Of a stretch of DNA of 64,000 bases, positions 37,060 through 46,727 are shown in pieces (positions within the stretch are counted from its first letter, which is position 1; each line of letters begins with the position of its first letter). The stretch lies in the NCBI GenBank assembly GCA_903907925.1, contig CAIVQB010000092.1:1-64000 (forward strand). Direction: 5' to 3'. The notes under the pieces are model-generated. The model had not been told where the DNA came from. It saw only the letters and a program-made list of their open reading frames with translations, and ran no database searches. The position numbers and the translations under genes were made by a program. Source of the stretch: an uncultured Verrucomicrobiota bacterium. GTDB lineage: Bacteria > Verrucomicrobiota > Verrucomicrobiia > Limisphaerales > UBA9464.

Positions 37060-38084
37060 AGCTTGAGGTTCAACAGTCCGACCTCCAGCACGAGGGCTTC
37101 CTGCGCGTTGGTGTGCAACAGGCGTTGGGTGGATTCCCAGGCGTCGAGATTCGCGCGGGCATCCGCGGGCGAAAGGCGTGCCGCCACCTTGGCGGTGCAG
37201 GCTGCGAACGCGGGAAGGAAGGCCAGGGTGCCATCGCCGCCGAGGGTTTGAAGCCAGACATCTCGCAGCCAGGCGGCGAGGCCGGCGGCATAATGGCCGC
37301 GTTGGCGGCGATATTCGGCTTCGATTGAGGCCGACAATTCCTCCTCCCACCGTTCCAACTGACTGGCTTCGGCATCGGTATGGCGGGTCAGCGGCGAAAC
37401 CGCGGTGAGTTGGGTTTCGATCGCTTCGCGGGCCTTGCCGAGGGAGGCGATCAGCGAGCCGAGGAGTTGGTAGCGACCGGAGAGGGGTGGCGATGCGGGT
37501 TCGGCGAGCGCGGCGAATTCACCGACCCACGCGGCGACCGTTTCATCCACGCGAACCGTCCCGCTGGCAAAGCTGAGACGCTGGCAGCGCGACAGCAGCG
37601 TGTCGGGAATCCGATCAGGCTCGGTGCTCAACAGAATCAGGACGGAGCCGGGTGGCGGTTCCTCCAGCGTCTTGAGAAACGCGTTCGCGGCAAAGGTGTT
37701 CATCCGGTCGGCGCTGGAAAACACGGCGATCTTGTGGGCGCTTTCCGAGGTCTTCAGGTTCATCCGGTCGATGATCGCCCGGGTTTGATCCACGCTGATC
37801 ACCCGCGATTTCATTTCCGGCCGGACCCAGGAGACGTCGGGATGGTTCCGATGAAGAATGCGCTGGCAGGTGGGGCAGGTGCCGCAGGCTTCGAGGGGGA
37901 TGCCTGTTTCCCCGCGCCGGACCGGCTGCGTGCAATTCAGAGTTAGCGCGAGTTGACTGGCGGCCTCTTCGAGCACGTCGAGATCGTCACCGAGAAACAG
38001 GTAGGCGTGAGCCAGCCGGCCGCGATTCAAACTGCGTTCCAGCAGCGCGGCGGCGGTTCCGGCTCGTGTTTGCGGATCGGACAT
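37056..38084 (-). CDS. holB: DNA polymerase III subunit delta'
   Basis: 'RLAHAYLFLGDDLD', zinc-binding Cys cluster 'CGTCPTCQRI', 'SVDQTRAIIDRMNLKTSESAHKIAVFSSADRMNTFAANAFLKTLEEPPPGSVLILLS'. Confidence 0.88.
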   Translation of the reverse strand: MSDPQTRAGTAAALLERSLNRGRLAHAYLFLGDDLDVLEEAASQLALTLNCTQPVRRGETGIPLEACGTCPTCQRILHRNHPDVSWVRPEMKSRVISVDQTRAIIDRMNLKTSESAHKIAVFSSADRMNTFAANAFLKTLEEPPPGSVLILLSTEPDRIPDTLLSRCQRLSFASGTVRVDETVAAWVGEFAALAEPASPPLSGRYQLLGSLIASLGKAREAIETQLTAVSPLTRHTDAEASQLERWEEELSASIEAEYRRQRGHYAAGLAAWLRDVWLQTLGGDGTLAFLPAFAACTAKVAARLSPADARANLDAWESTQRLLHTNAQEALVLEVGLLNLKL

Positions 38085-38159
38085 GGCTCCGGCGATGTAA
38101 CCGTGGAGCGGCGGAGGCAACAAGGCTTTGCCGATTCAAGATTCGAGCCGGTCGGAACT

Positions 38160-38939
38160 TCACCGATGGCTGCAGGCTTTTCGCAGCCGGTCGCGGCGCT
38201 GTTCCCAATCCTTCCAGACCGGCGCCTGTTCCGGACCGGTCCAGGTGGTTTTGGCCACCGGCCACAGTGTATCCAGGGTGCGAAGTTGTGCTGCGGCCGC
38301 CGCAGTGTGTTTCCATTTGAGTTCCGCCTCGGCAAGACAGAGACGATTTTCCGGAAAGTTCGAATCCAGCGTCACCGCATGTTCCAGATGGGTGCGGGCT
38401 TTGGCGTGGCTGCCGATGCTCGTTGGCCAACCCGGCGCATCGAGGTACAGCAGGCCGAGACAACGATCGGCTCCGGCGTGGTCGAATCCCGGATCCCGGG
38501 CCAGGGTGCCGATCCAGATCGTTTCCATTTCGCGGACGAGTTTGAGTGCGCCGATCCCTTTGGTCCGGGCCAACTGGCCCAGATTCAGAGCAAGATAGTA
38601 TTGAAGGGGAACGGAGCTCGGATCGTGGACTGCTCCCGTCCGGCAGGCGCGGATGGCTTCGGACGCGATTGTGGCGCGTTCCGCATCGTTGACGGCGGAT
38701 TCGGCCCAATCGAAGGCTGTTCGGGCGAGTTCGGCGATCCGGAGTGCGTTGGTTGGATCCGCCGTCCAGGCCGCGCGGGCGTGGGTGTAGGCGAGCTGGA
38801 AAGGCCGGGTTTCACCGGGTTCCGCCGCGGGCAAACGGGACCAAAACAGGCCCCATCCGAGGGCGAAAAGCCCGACGCAAAGCGCCGCCACCCGGGAACT
38901 TTGGCGAAATTGGGCTTGCCGGAGGTTCACTGCCTTCAC
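38160..38939 (-). CDS. TPR-like repeat protein, membrane-anchored hypothetical
   Basis: N-terminal TM helix and Ala-rich helical repeats; GTG start assumed. Confidence 0.65.
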   Translation of the reverse strand: MKAVNLRQAQFRQSSRVAALCVGLFALGWGLFWSRLPAAEPGETRPFQLAYTHARAAWTADPTNALRIAELARTAFDWAESAVNDAERATIASEAIRACRTGAVHDPSSVPLQYYLALNLGQLARTKGIGALKLVREMETIWIGTLARDPGFDHAGADRCLGLLYLDAPGWPTSIGSHAKARTHLEHAVTLDSNFPENRLCLAEAELKWKHTAAAAAQLRTLDTLWPVAKTTWTGPEQAPVWKDWEQRRDRLRKACSHR

Positions 38940-39016
38940 TATACCGTCTCCCGTCTGTCGGTGACAGTAATGGTTTTCACGCCAAACATGTTCAAATTTC
39001 AACCGGAGAGGGTCGC

Positions 39017-39763
39017 TTGAGCCGCCCATTTCCGTCACGTTTTTCCCCGCCCCAGCCGCAATACCGCATCAACGGCAAGATCCGAGCCCGCGAAGTCCGC
39101 GTGATCGGTGCCGACGGGCAGCAGATCGGAGTCATGGAGTTGGGCGGAGCCATCAAGATGGCGCTGTCCCAGGGACTCGATCTGGTCGAGATCGCCGCCA
39201 CCGCCGTTCCCCCCGTTTGCCGCATCGTCGATTTCGGCAAGTTCAAGTACGAGACGGCGAAGAAGGAGCGCGATTCCAAAAAGCACCAGAACGCCAGCAC
39301 CGTCAAAGAGGTGCAGCTCACGCCCCGCATCGATCCGCATGACCTCGGCATCAAGCTCGACCACGCGGTCGACTTCCTGTGCGAGGACATGAAGGTCAAG
39401 GTGGCACTCCGTTTCCGTGGACGCGAAATGGCTCACACCGAAATCGGCAAGGGCGTCGTCGAGAAGTTCCTCAAGGATCTCGCGCCCTGGGGTCATCCTG
39501 ATTTTCCGCCGAAGCTCATCGGCAAGGCCATCAACGTGATGGTGAGTCCGCTGCCCAAGCAGAAGCGGGCCAAGCATCCCCGCGAATTGGGAACGCTGCC
39601 GTCCGAGCTGCACGCCCAGGATCTCCCGGCGCAGATCGCCGTGGTGCGTGGTGTCGCTGTGGCCGGGGCCGCTCCGGCCCGCGTTCCCACCGACGCCGCC
39701 GAGAATCCGGCCTCGTTCGGAAACGACGCCTTCTCCAGTCTGGAACTGCCGCCGCGGGCCTAA
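39017..39763 (+). CDS. infC: Translation initiation factor IF-3 with about 60-aa Ala/Pro-rich C-terminal extension
   Basis: 'YRINGKIRAREVRVIGADGQQIGVM', 'DLVEIAATAVPPVCRIVDFGKFKYE', 'VALRFRGREMAHTEIG'; likely TTG start with ggag upstream. Confidence 0.92.
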   Translation: MSRPFPSRFSPPQPQYRINGKIRAREVRVIGADGQQIGVMELGGAIKMALSQGLDLVEIAATAVPPVCRIVDFGKFKYETAKKERDSKKHQNASTVKEVQLTPRIDPHDLGIKLDHAVDFLCEDMKVKVALRFRGREMAHTEIGKGVVEKFLKDLAPWGHPDFPPKLIGKAINVMVSPLPKQKRAKHPRELGTLPSELHAQDLPAQIAVVRGVAVAGAAPARVPTDAAENPASFGNDAFSSLELPPRA

Positions 39764-40030
39764 GCCGAATCCACGCGGTCGACAAGCGGTTCGACCCTGA
39801 CTCGGTCAAAACGGCACGAATCCTTTGGGCATTCGTGCTCCGGGTGCTCCTTTCACGGAAGGGTGAATCTCATTTTGCACCGGGAATCCACCGGCGTTGC
39901 CGGCCCGGCTGCGATCGAACCCAGAAGAAGAGATTCAGACGAGATGAACTGAATGGACGGAATCCGATCGGATCCGACTCATTCCGTTCCTTCTGTCCAT
40001 TCTGTCTCGATCAATGAATCCGCGGTCCGA

Positions 40031-41953
40031 TCAGGAGGCCGGCGGGATCAATCCGCGCCGGCGGAGTTCCACTTCCATCACCTGATCCATGGCGTGTTCC
40101 GCGAGGGGCGTGGTGATGGTGTCGAGGGCTGAGGTGGCGGCCTTGAGGCGTTCCGGGTCGCCGGTCTTGGTTCGCGGATTTTCCAACGCCAGCACCGATT
40201 CCACCGCTTCCAGTGCGGCTTCGATCTGGGTTTTGTAGTCCGGATCCAACTGGTCGTGGTACTCGGCCATGGTTTTCCGTGTCGCAGTCAGAGTTTCGGC
40301 CGCGCGCAGCTTGGCCTCGATCCATTGACGCGCCCGCAGATCGTCGAAGGCGTGCTCGACCGATTCCTCGACCATCCGCTGTACATCGGCATCGGCGACG
40401 TCGACAGCGGATTTCATTTCGATCCGCTTTTGGTGGCCGGTTTTTACGTCGCGCGCGAGCACGTGAAGGATGCCATTGGCGTCGATCTCAAACTGAACGC
40501 CGACGCGGGGAACGCCCTTCGGTGCGGATTCGAATTCAATCTCGAACCGGCCCAGTGACCAATTGTCCGCCGCCCGCTCGCGCTCGCCCTGCAGCACGTG
40601 GATGAGCATGGATTTCTGGCCGTCCACGGCGGTGGTGAACAATTCGCCGGCCTTCACCGGGATGGTCGAGTTCCGGTGGATGATGACGTTCATCAATCCG
40701 CCGAAGGTTTCGATGCCCAACGACAACGGCGTGACGTCGAGCAGCAGCAGATTCTTGAGCCCGCCGGAAAGGATTTCGCCCTGAATGGCCGCGCCCAGCG
40801 CGATCGCTTCGTCCGGGTTCTGGCCGGTGTTCAACTGCGGACCGGTCGGACCGTGAGGATCGGTCCCGAGCCGCAGATCGCCGCGGGTCTCTTCAAAGTC
40901 GGAACAACCAAACCACTGGCTCACCAGGCGGCGCACCAGCGGCATCCGGGTTTGCCCGCCCACCAGGATCACCTGCTGCAGCTCGCGAGCTTCGAGTCGC
41001 GCATCGGCCAGCGAACGCAGGCAATGGCTGCGGGTTTGCTCGATCAGATCGATCGTCAGCGCCTCCAATTCTTCCCGGGCGATCTCCAGGGAAAAGCTGA
41101 AGTCCGGCGTCAGGAACGGGAGCGCCGCCTCGGTTCGGGTCTCACTGCTCAAGCGGATCTTCACCTGCTCGGCGACTTCACGAATCCGGCTCAACAACGC
41201 CGGGTTTCCGGTCGCATCCGGGCCGCCCGACTCGCGAATGCGGCGGACGAGGAAGTCGGTCAGGCGCCGGTCCAGATCGTCCCCACCGAGCCGGGTGTTG
41301 CCGTGGGTGCTCAGCACCTGGAACACCCCGTTGTTCAATTCGAGGATGGAAAGATCGAACGTCCCACCGCCGAGATCGTACACCGCGACCTTGGAGCGTT
41401 CGCCCAACCGGTCGAGTCCGTAGGCCAGTGCGGCCGCGGTGGGTTCGTTGAGAATGCGTTCGACGGTGAACCCGGCGAGTTCACCGGCGCGGATGGTGGC
41501 GTTGCGTTGGGCGTCGTTGAAATAGGCGGGAACGGTGATCACCGCGCGGGTGACCGGTTCGCCGAGCGCCGCTTCCGCATCGCGCTTCAACTTGGCAAGG
41601 ATCTGCGCGGAGACTTCCTCCGGGGTCCAACTGCGTCCGTGAATCTCGAACGTCACCGGACCGGAGCCCGTGCCCTGGACCGGATAGGTCACCCACAAAT
41701 CCTCCTTGGGAATGTCGCTGCCGCGGCGGCCCATGAAGCGTTTGACCGAATAAAGCGTTTCGAGCGGACGGACGGCTCGAACCCGGTTGGCCGCGTAACC
41801 AACCACGGGCGGTGCACCGTCGGGCGGAATGTGAACCACCGACGGGGTCAGGCGATGACCCTCTGCATCCGCGATGACGTACGGGATGCCGCTGTCCACG
41901 ACCGCCACCAGCGAGTGGGTGGTGCCGAGGTCGATGCCGACGATTTTACTCAT
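40031..41953 (-). CDS. Hsp70 family chaperone (DnaK/HscA-like)
   Basis: 'GIDLGTTHSLVAVVD', 'VITVPAYFNDAQRNATIRAGELAGFTVERILNEPTAAALAYGL', 'VYDLGGGTFDLSIL'. Confidence 0.93.
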   Translation of the reverse strand: MSKIVGIDLGTTHSLVAVVDSGIPYVIADAEGHRLTPSVVHIPPDGAPPVVGYAANRVRAVRPLETLYSVKRFMGRRGSDIPKEDLWVTYPVQGTGSGPVTFEIHGRSWTPEEVSAQILAKLKRDAEAALGEPVTRAVITVPAYFNDAQRNATIRAGELAGFTVERILNEPTAAALAYGLDRLGERSKVAVYDLGGGTFDLSILELNNGVFQVLSTHGNTRLGGDDLDRRLTDFLVRRIRESGGPDATGNPALLSRIREVAEQVKIRLSSETRTEAALPFLTPDFSFSLEIAREELEALTIDLIEQTRSHCLRSLADARLEARELQQVILVGGQTRMPLVRRLVSQWFGCSDFEETRGDLRLGTDPHGPTGPQLNTGQNPDEAIALGAAIQGEILSGGLKNLLLLDVTPLSLGIETFGGLMNVIIHRNSTIPVKAGELFTTAVDGQKSMLIHVLQGERERAADNWSLGRFEIEFESAPKGVPRVGVQFEIDANGILHVLARDVKTGHQKRIEMKSAVDVADADVQRMVEESVEHAFDDLRARQWIEAKLRAAETLTATRKTMAEYHDQLDPDYKTQIEAALEAVESVLALENPRTKTGDPERLKAATSALDTITTPLAEHAMDQVMEVELRRRGLIPPAS

Positions 41954-42000
41954 GTGCGACGCGAAACGTGGGGGATGACACCCCGGAGGGCAAGGGCCGC

Positions 42001-43575
42001 TCAACCGCGGGATTCATCGGTCGATACTGTCGCTTCGCCGTGATGCCGGGACTGGCGTGCGGGCAATCCCGATCGCGGTCGGACGGTACGCGCCGGCGCG
42101 GCAGAAACCGGGCGGGAGTCGGCACCGACGGAAGCGGCCGCCCACGGTGGAACATCGCGGCGTCCGGGCCGCTGGTAGTCGGCGAGCAGGGTGGTCGCGA
42201 TCCGGGCGGAGTCAGCGTTCGGACGGCTCTGGAGGAATTCGCAGAGCAGGGAATACTGGCGGGCCAACGCGATGCCGCTGGTTTTGGTGCCCTGCTGATG
42301 CAACCAGTCCGAGAACGCCAGAAAGCCTTCGAACGGAGATCCGGCATTCCACAGCAACGGCAGGGCGGTGGTGAAGTTGGCGCTGTTGCCGAAGAGGTCC
42401 CAGAAGCTCGCGAACCGTCGCAACCGGCCGAGAGTGGCGAAGTCGAGGAGTCGCGTTTGCACCACTTCGTAGGGCGGATAGGGGCTGTAGACCATGCCCC
42501 ATTCGACGTCATGACGCATGATCGGGGTGCCGCGGAGGCGCTTGAGGATGCCGACCTGGATCTCCTGCGGTCGCAGCGCCAGGAGTTGATCGAATCCAGC
42601 GGCGAAACTCTCCAGGGATTCGCCGGGCAGCCCGGCGATGAGGTCGGCGTGGAGATGCACCCCGCTGCCAGATCGGAGCCAGCGGAAATTGTCGGCGAGG
42701 CGTTCGTGATTCTGGCGTCGGCTGATTCGTTGTTCTACTTCGGGATTCAGCGTTTGAACACCGACCTCGAACTGGAGCGCTCCCGGTGGAAACTTGGCGA
42801 TTAGTTCCCGCAAGGCGACGGGCAACCGGTCGGGCACCATTTCGAAGTGCACAAAGAGTCCAGTCGTCCAGCGTTCGAGGAAGAAGTTGAGGATGGCGGT
42901 GCTGGTCGGGAGATGCAGATTGAACGTCCGATCCACGAATTTGAAATGGCGCGCGCCTCGATCCAGCAAGTCCTGGAGCGCACCGAGAAAGCGGTCGAGC
43001 GGAACCTGTCGGACCGGTATGTCGAGCGACGAGAGGCAGAATTCGCAGGTGAACGGGCATCCGCGCGAGGCTTCCACGTACAGCACGCGATGGGCGAGAT
43101 CCTCGGCGGTGTAGAGTGCGTACGGCAGCTCCAGCCGGGCGAGATCGGGCAGCGGGGAGGCGATGATTTTGGCGGGCGGTGTTTCTCCGGCGAGAAGCTG
43201 ACGGCACAGCGCGGCAAAGCTCTGATCCGCTTCACCGGTCAAGGTGTGATCGGCGAGGTGGACAATCGCCTGCTCCTCCGTCTCAAAGCTCACCTCGGGA
43301 CCGCCCAGCACGATGATGAGATCCGGTCGGGCCCGCTTGAGGATGCCGACCAATTCCGCCGTGAGGGTGACATTCCAAATGTAGACCCCCAGCCCGAGGA
43401 TGCGGGGTGACTGGGCGAGGATGCGTTCGGCGATGTCGACCGGCTTCTGATTGATGTCGAATTCGGCGATGGCCGCGCGTTCCCGCAACTCGCCCAGATT
43501 GGCGAGCAGGTAACGAAGTCCGAACGCGCTGTGAATGTAGCGCGCGTTCAGCGTGGCGAGCAGGATTTCCGGCAT
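42001..43575 (-). CDS. B12-binding domain-containing radical SAM protein
   Basis: 'VGILKRARPDLIIVLGGPEVSFE' B12-binding part, 'VEASRGCPFTCEFCLSS' radical SAM CxxxCxxC. Confidence 0.93.
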   Translation of the reverse strand: MPEILLATLNARYIHSAFGLRYLLANLGELRERAAIAEFDINQKPVDIAERILAQSPRILGLGVYIWNVTLTAELVGILKRARPDLIIVLGGPEVSFETEEQAIVHLADHTLTGEADQSFAALCRQLLAGETPPAKIIASPLPDLARLELPYALYTAEDLAHRVLYVEASRGCPFTCEFCLSSLDIPVRQVPLDRFLGALQDLLDRGARHFKFVDRTFNLHLPTSTAILNFFLERWTTGLFVHFEMVPDRLPVALRELIAKFPPGALQFEVGVQTLNPEVEQRISRRQNHERLADNFRWLRSGSGVHLHADLIAGLPGESLESFAAGFDQLLALRPQEIQVGILKRLRGTPIMRHDVEWGMVYSPYPPYEVVQTRLLDFATLGRLRRFASFWDLFGNSANFTTALPLLWNAGSPFEGFLAFSDWLHQQGTKTSGIALARQYSLLCEFLQSRPNADSARIATTLLADYQRPGRRDVPPWAAASVGADSRPVSAAPARTVRPRSGLPARQSRHHGEATVSTDESRG

Positions 43576-43785
43576 CGGACGTGGAGACTACCGGACCCTG
43601 CGTCGCCGCACCAGATGCACTCTTGAGCGGAGATTCACCCATCGGCCCCCCCGGTGGGCAAGGCTCCCGCCGAGCCGTAGTGGACGGATTCAATGGCGCA
43701 CCGCAGCATCCCTCGCGCTGCCACTTACTCGGCTCGGCAGGAGCACTCGCCCTACCGCCGCCGGAGTTCTACCCAATGTTTCCGG

Positions 43786-44712
43786 TCAGAGGCGCAGGCC
43801 AGCGAAGGGGGTGTTGAAGCCCGAACCTGATTCCAGTCGGGGATTGAGGGCCTGTCGCAGATAGGCGACGGCGGTTTCGGGATCGGTCACGGACTTGGGA
43901 AGGGTCGTGCCCGCCGCGTTGGCGTGACCACCGCCTTGAAGCCGCGAGGCCACCGGCAACGCCTCTCCGTTCTGGCTGCGGAAGCTGACCACCACCGTCC
44001 GGTTGGCCTTGGGAAACAGGGTCACCAGCACCCTGTAGGGAGTCGCGTGTCGCGCGAGGAGTTGATGTACAATGAGGTTGGTGTTGCCGACGGTGGTGCG
44101 GACCAGTCCCACCTCGCTGCTGATTTCCTGGATGTTGTTGCGGCTCCAGTCGAATCCGATTGGATCCTCGACCCGCCGTTTGGTGGTCATCACCTCCAGC
44201 AGGGGATGATCGAGCAATTGTTCGATCTTCCCGTCGATCAGATCGTGGAGATGCCAGAAGCCGTAGGTCTTGACCAAATTGGCGTAGTCGCACGCGAGGT
44301 CGAAGTCGGGATCGCCACACACCCAGAGGTCGCCGACATTGGTGAGATGAACGAGGCGGGTGAGCTCCGGGGATTCCAAGCCCTGTTCCCGACAGAGATC
44401 GTAGACCAGCAGCGCGGCGGAGCGGGTGAGGTCATGGACCAGCTTGGTCTGTTTCGGCGCGGTCGTGGTCGCATGATGATCCACCACCAGCCAGCCCTCG
44501 CGATCCAGCCGGGATTCAAAGGTGAAATCCGTCACCCACGCCGATCGTTCCTGCATCGAGCGGTTCTTCCAGCCCTGATAATTCCACGCCTGAAGCGGTA
44601 CATCGACCGCGAACAAGGCTCGCGCGAGTCGTTGCAGGAGCACGCCGGCGACCAGTCCGTCGAGATCGCTTTCATGGGTCAGAACCACGTCCGGTTTGGG
44701 AAGAGACAGCAC
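43786..44712 (-). CDS. DHH family phosphoesterase
   Basis: 'VVLTHESDLDGLVAGVLL', 'WLVVDHHATT', 'LQGGGHANAAG'. Confidence 0.88.
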   Translation of the reverse strand: MLSLPKPDVVLTHESDLDGLVAGVLLQRLARALFAVDVPLQAWNYQGWKNRSMQERSAWVTDFTFESRLDREGWLVVDHHATTTAPKQTKLVHDLTRSAALLVYDLCREQGLESPELTRLVHLTNVGDLWVCGDPDFDLACDYANLVKTYGFWHLHDLIDGKIEQLLDHPLLEVMTTKRRVEDPIGFDWSRNNIQEISSEVGLVRTTVGNTNLIVHQLLARHATPYRVLVTLFPKANRTVVVSFRSQNGEALPVASRLQGGGHANAAGTTLPKSVTDPETAVAYLRQALNPRLESGSGFNTPFAGLRL

Positions 44713-44837
44713 CCGGCAAAGTTAGAGCCTGCCGCTGAAGTGCGTGAAGTCCTTTTCCCTAAAAACCGGCGTTCAAGGTGCCGGCCCGCCGTCGCCGATC
44801 TTGCCCGGCGGGGCGGCTCTGATAGCTTGCGGGCATC

Positions 44838-45902
44838 ATGCATCTGCGTTCCCTTGTTGCCGCCTGGACCTGCCTCGGATGGCTGTCGCTGTCGGCCGCC
44901 GAACGGGTCATCGACTTCTCAAGTCTGAAGGAAGGCGATGTCCCAACAGGATTCCGTCCCCTGATTGCCGGTTCCGGAAAGCCGGGCGACTGGAAGGTGG
45001 TTCTGGATTCGGTTCCCTCCAAGTTGTCCCTCGGCGGAGCGGTCGGCACCGCGGATCGCTCCCAACGGATTCCCGTGCTCTCGCAGGTTTCCCGGGATCC
45101 GACCGATGAACGCTTCCCGATTTTCCTCTGGGACGGGGATGTTTTCGGGGATCTGACGATGAAGGTTCATTTCAAGATTGTGACCGGGGGTTCGGAGCAG
45201 ATTGCCGGCGTGGTATTCCGGGCGAAGGATGAACGGAATTGCTACGTTGCCCGCGCCAACGCCATTGATGGCAACGTCCGCTTCTACAAGTTCGTGAACG
45301 GTGAGCGCACCGCGCCGATCGGAAACTCGATGCCGGTCACCAAGGGCGAATGGCACGAGCTCTCGGTTTCCTGCCGGGGCACCCGGATTCAGATCCGCTT
45401 CGACGGCAAGGAGGCCATGCCGGAGATCACCGACAATTCCTTCCTGATCGGAAAGGTCGGGTTCATGACGAAATCGGATTCGGTGGCGTCGTTTTCCGAC
45501 GCGGTGATTCAGTTTCAACCCTTGGAATCCCTGGCCGACGCCCTGGTCCAGGATCTGATCCATCGCCAGCCCCGGATGATGAACCTCCGCATTTACGGGA
45601 AGACCACCGCCCGTCCGGAATTGCATGTTCTGGCCGCCCGTCTGGCGCCGGACGTCGGGCTGGTGGCGGAAGAAACCGAACAGAAGGTGTTTTCCGAAAA
45701 CCAGGGTTACTTCTCCAAGACCCAGTTCGAAAACCGGGTCACTCTCCCGCTGCATGACCGGAACGGAGAGACGGTGGGGGTGGTTAAATTCTTCCTGAAA
45801 CCCTTCGCCGGTCAGACGGAAGGAAATGCCATTGCCCGCGTGCTGCCTTTGGTGCGCGACCTCGAAGGACGCATCGGAAGCGCGGTCGAATTGGGGGACT
45901 GA
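44838..45902 (+). CDS. Secreted LamG/DUF1080-like hypothetical protein
   Basis: Signal peptide; 'DLTMKVHFKIVTGGSEQIAGVVFRAKDERNCYVARANAIDGNVRFYKFVNGERTAPIG...GEWHELSVSCRGTRIQIRFDGK'. Confidence 0.75.
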   Translation: MHLRSLVAAWTCLGWLSLSAAERVIDFSSLKEGDVPTGFRPLIAGSGKPGDWKVVLDSVPSKLSLGGAVGTADRSQRIPVLSQVSRDPTDERFPIFLWDGDVFGDLTMKVHFKIVTGGSEQIAGVVFRAKDERNCYVARANAIDGNVRFYKFVNGERTAPIGNSMPVTKGEWHELSVSCRGTRIQIRFDGKEAMPEITDNSFLIGKVGFMTKSDSVASFSDAVIQFQPLESLADALVQDLIHRQPRMMNLRIYGKTTARPELHVLAARLAPDVGLVAEETEQKVFSENQGYFSKTQFENRVTLPLHDRNGETVGVVKFFLKPFAGQTEGNAIARVLPLVRDLEGRIGSAVELGD

Positions 45903-46156
45903 TCCCATCGTTCCGATCGTCCCGCAAATCCGATGGTTTCCGTGAAGTTCAACTGGCGAAAATGCTCCATGGCAACAGGTAGGATCGGCAAGTTGTGATT
46001 CGTTAGGGACTTGTGGAGGCACCACTGCGGTCGCGAAATCGAGCGAAATCGACGCGGGCGGACGAAGTTGCCGGCGGGTCATCGGAATGACACGGTCATG
46101 TCACTGGTCGGAACCGCCGCGGATCTGGCAAGGTCTATGCTGATCGCAAGACCAAG

Positions 46157-46714
46157 ATGAAAGCCGCTGTTTTTCTCGAGAGGGACGGGATTCTAAACGC
46201 GTGCGGGATTCGCTCCGGGCACCCGGCGCCACCCCTGCGACTCGACCAGTTCCAGGTTCAACTTTCCGCCGCGCCCCAGTTGGCCCGACTGAAGGAGGCC
46301 GGGTTCATCATCATCGTCACCACCAACCAGCCCGCTGTGTCGCGTGGCGACCTGCCGCGACGCGAGCTGGACTTGATGCACGCCGTGTTGATGCGCCGGC
46401 TGCCAATCGATGAACTCCTTGTCTGTCCGTACGACGATCCCACTCATCCGTGTTTCAAGCCGCATCCGGGGATGTTCCTGGAAGCCGCCTTCAAATGGAG
46501 CCTGGATCTCGATCGTTCCTTCGTGATCTCGGACAAATGGCAGGATGCCAAGGCCGCCCAGATCGCCGGCTGCACCAGCGTGATGATCGACTCACCCTGG
46601 ATTGGCGGAGATCACCATGACTTCGTCGTCACGGATCTGGAACACGCGGTAAAGAAGATCCTTCAACTGCATTCCACCCTGTTTTCCCACGAATTGCCGG
46701 CGGTCGTGGCTTGA
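46157..46714 (+). CDS. HAD-family phosphatase, GmhB-like, with variant motif I
   Basis: 'AVFLERDGILN', 'IIIVTTNQPAVSRG', 'CFKPHPGMFLEAA', 'SFVISDKWQDAKAAQIAGCTSVMI'. Confidence 0.85.
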   Translation: MKAAVFLERDGILNACGIRSGHPAPPLRLDQFQVQLSAAPQLARLKEAGFIIIVTTNQPAVSRGDLPRRELDLMHAVLMRRLPIDELLVCPYDDPTHPCFKPHPGMFLEAAFKWSLDLDRSFVISDKWQDAKAAQIAGCTSVMIDSPWIGGDHHDFVVTDLEHAVKKILQLHSTLFSHELPAVVA

Positions 46715-46727
46715 GCTTCCACCGGGT

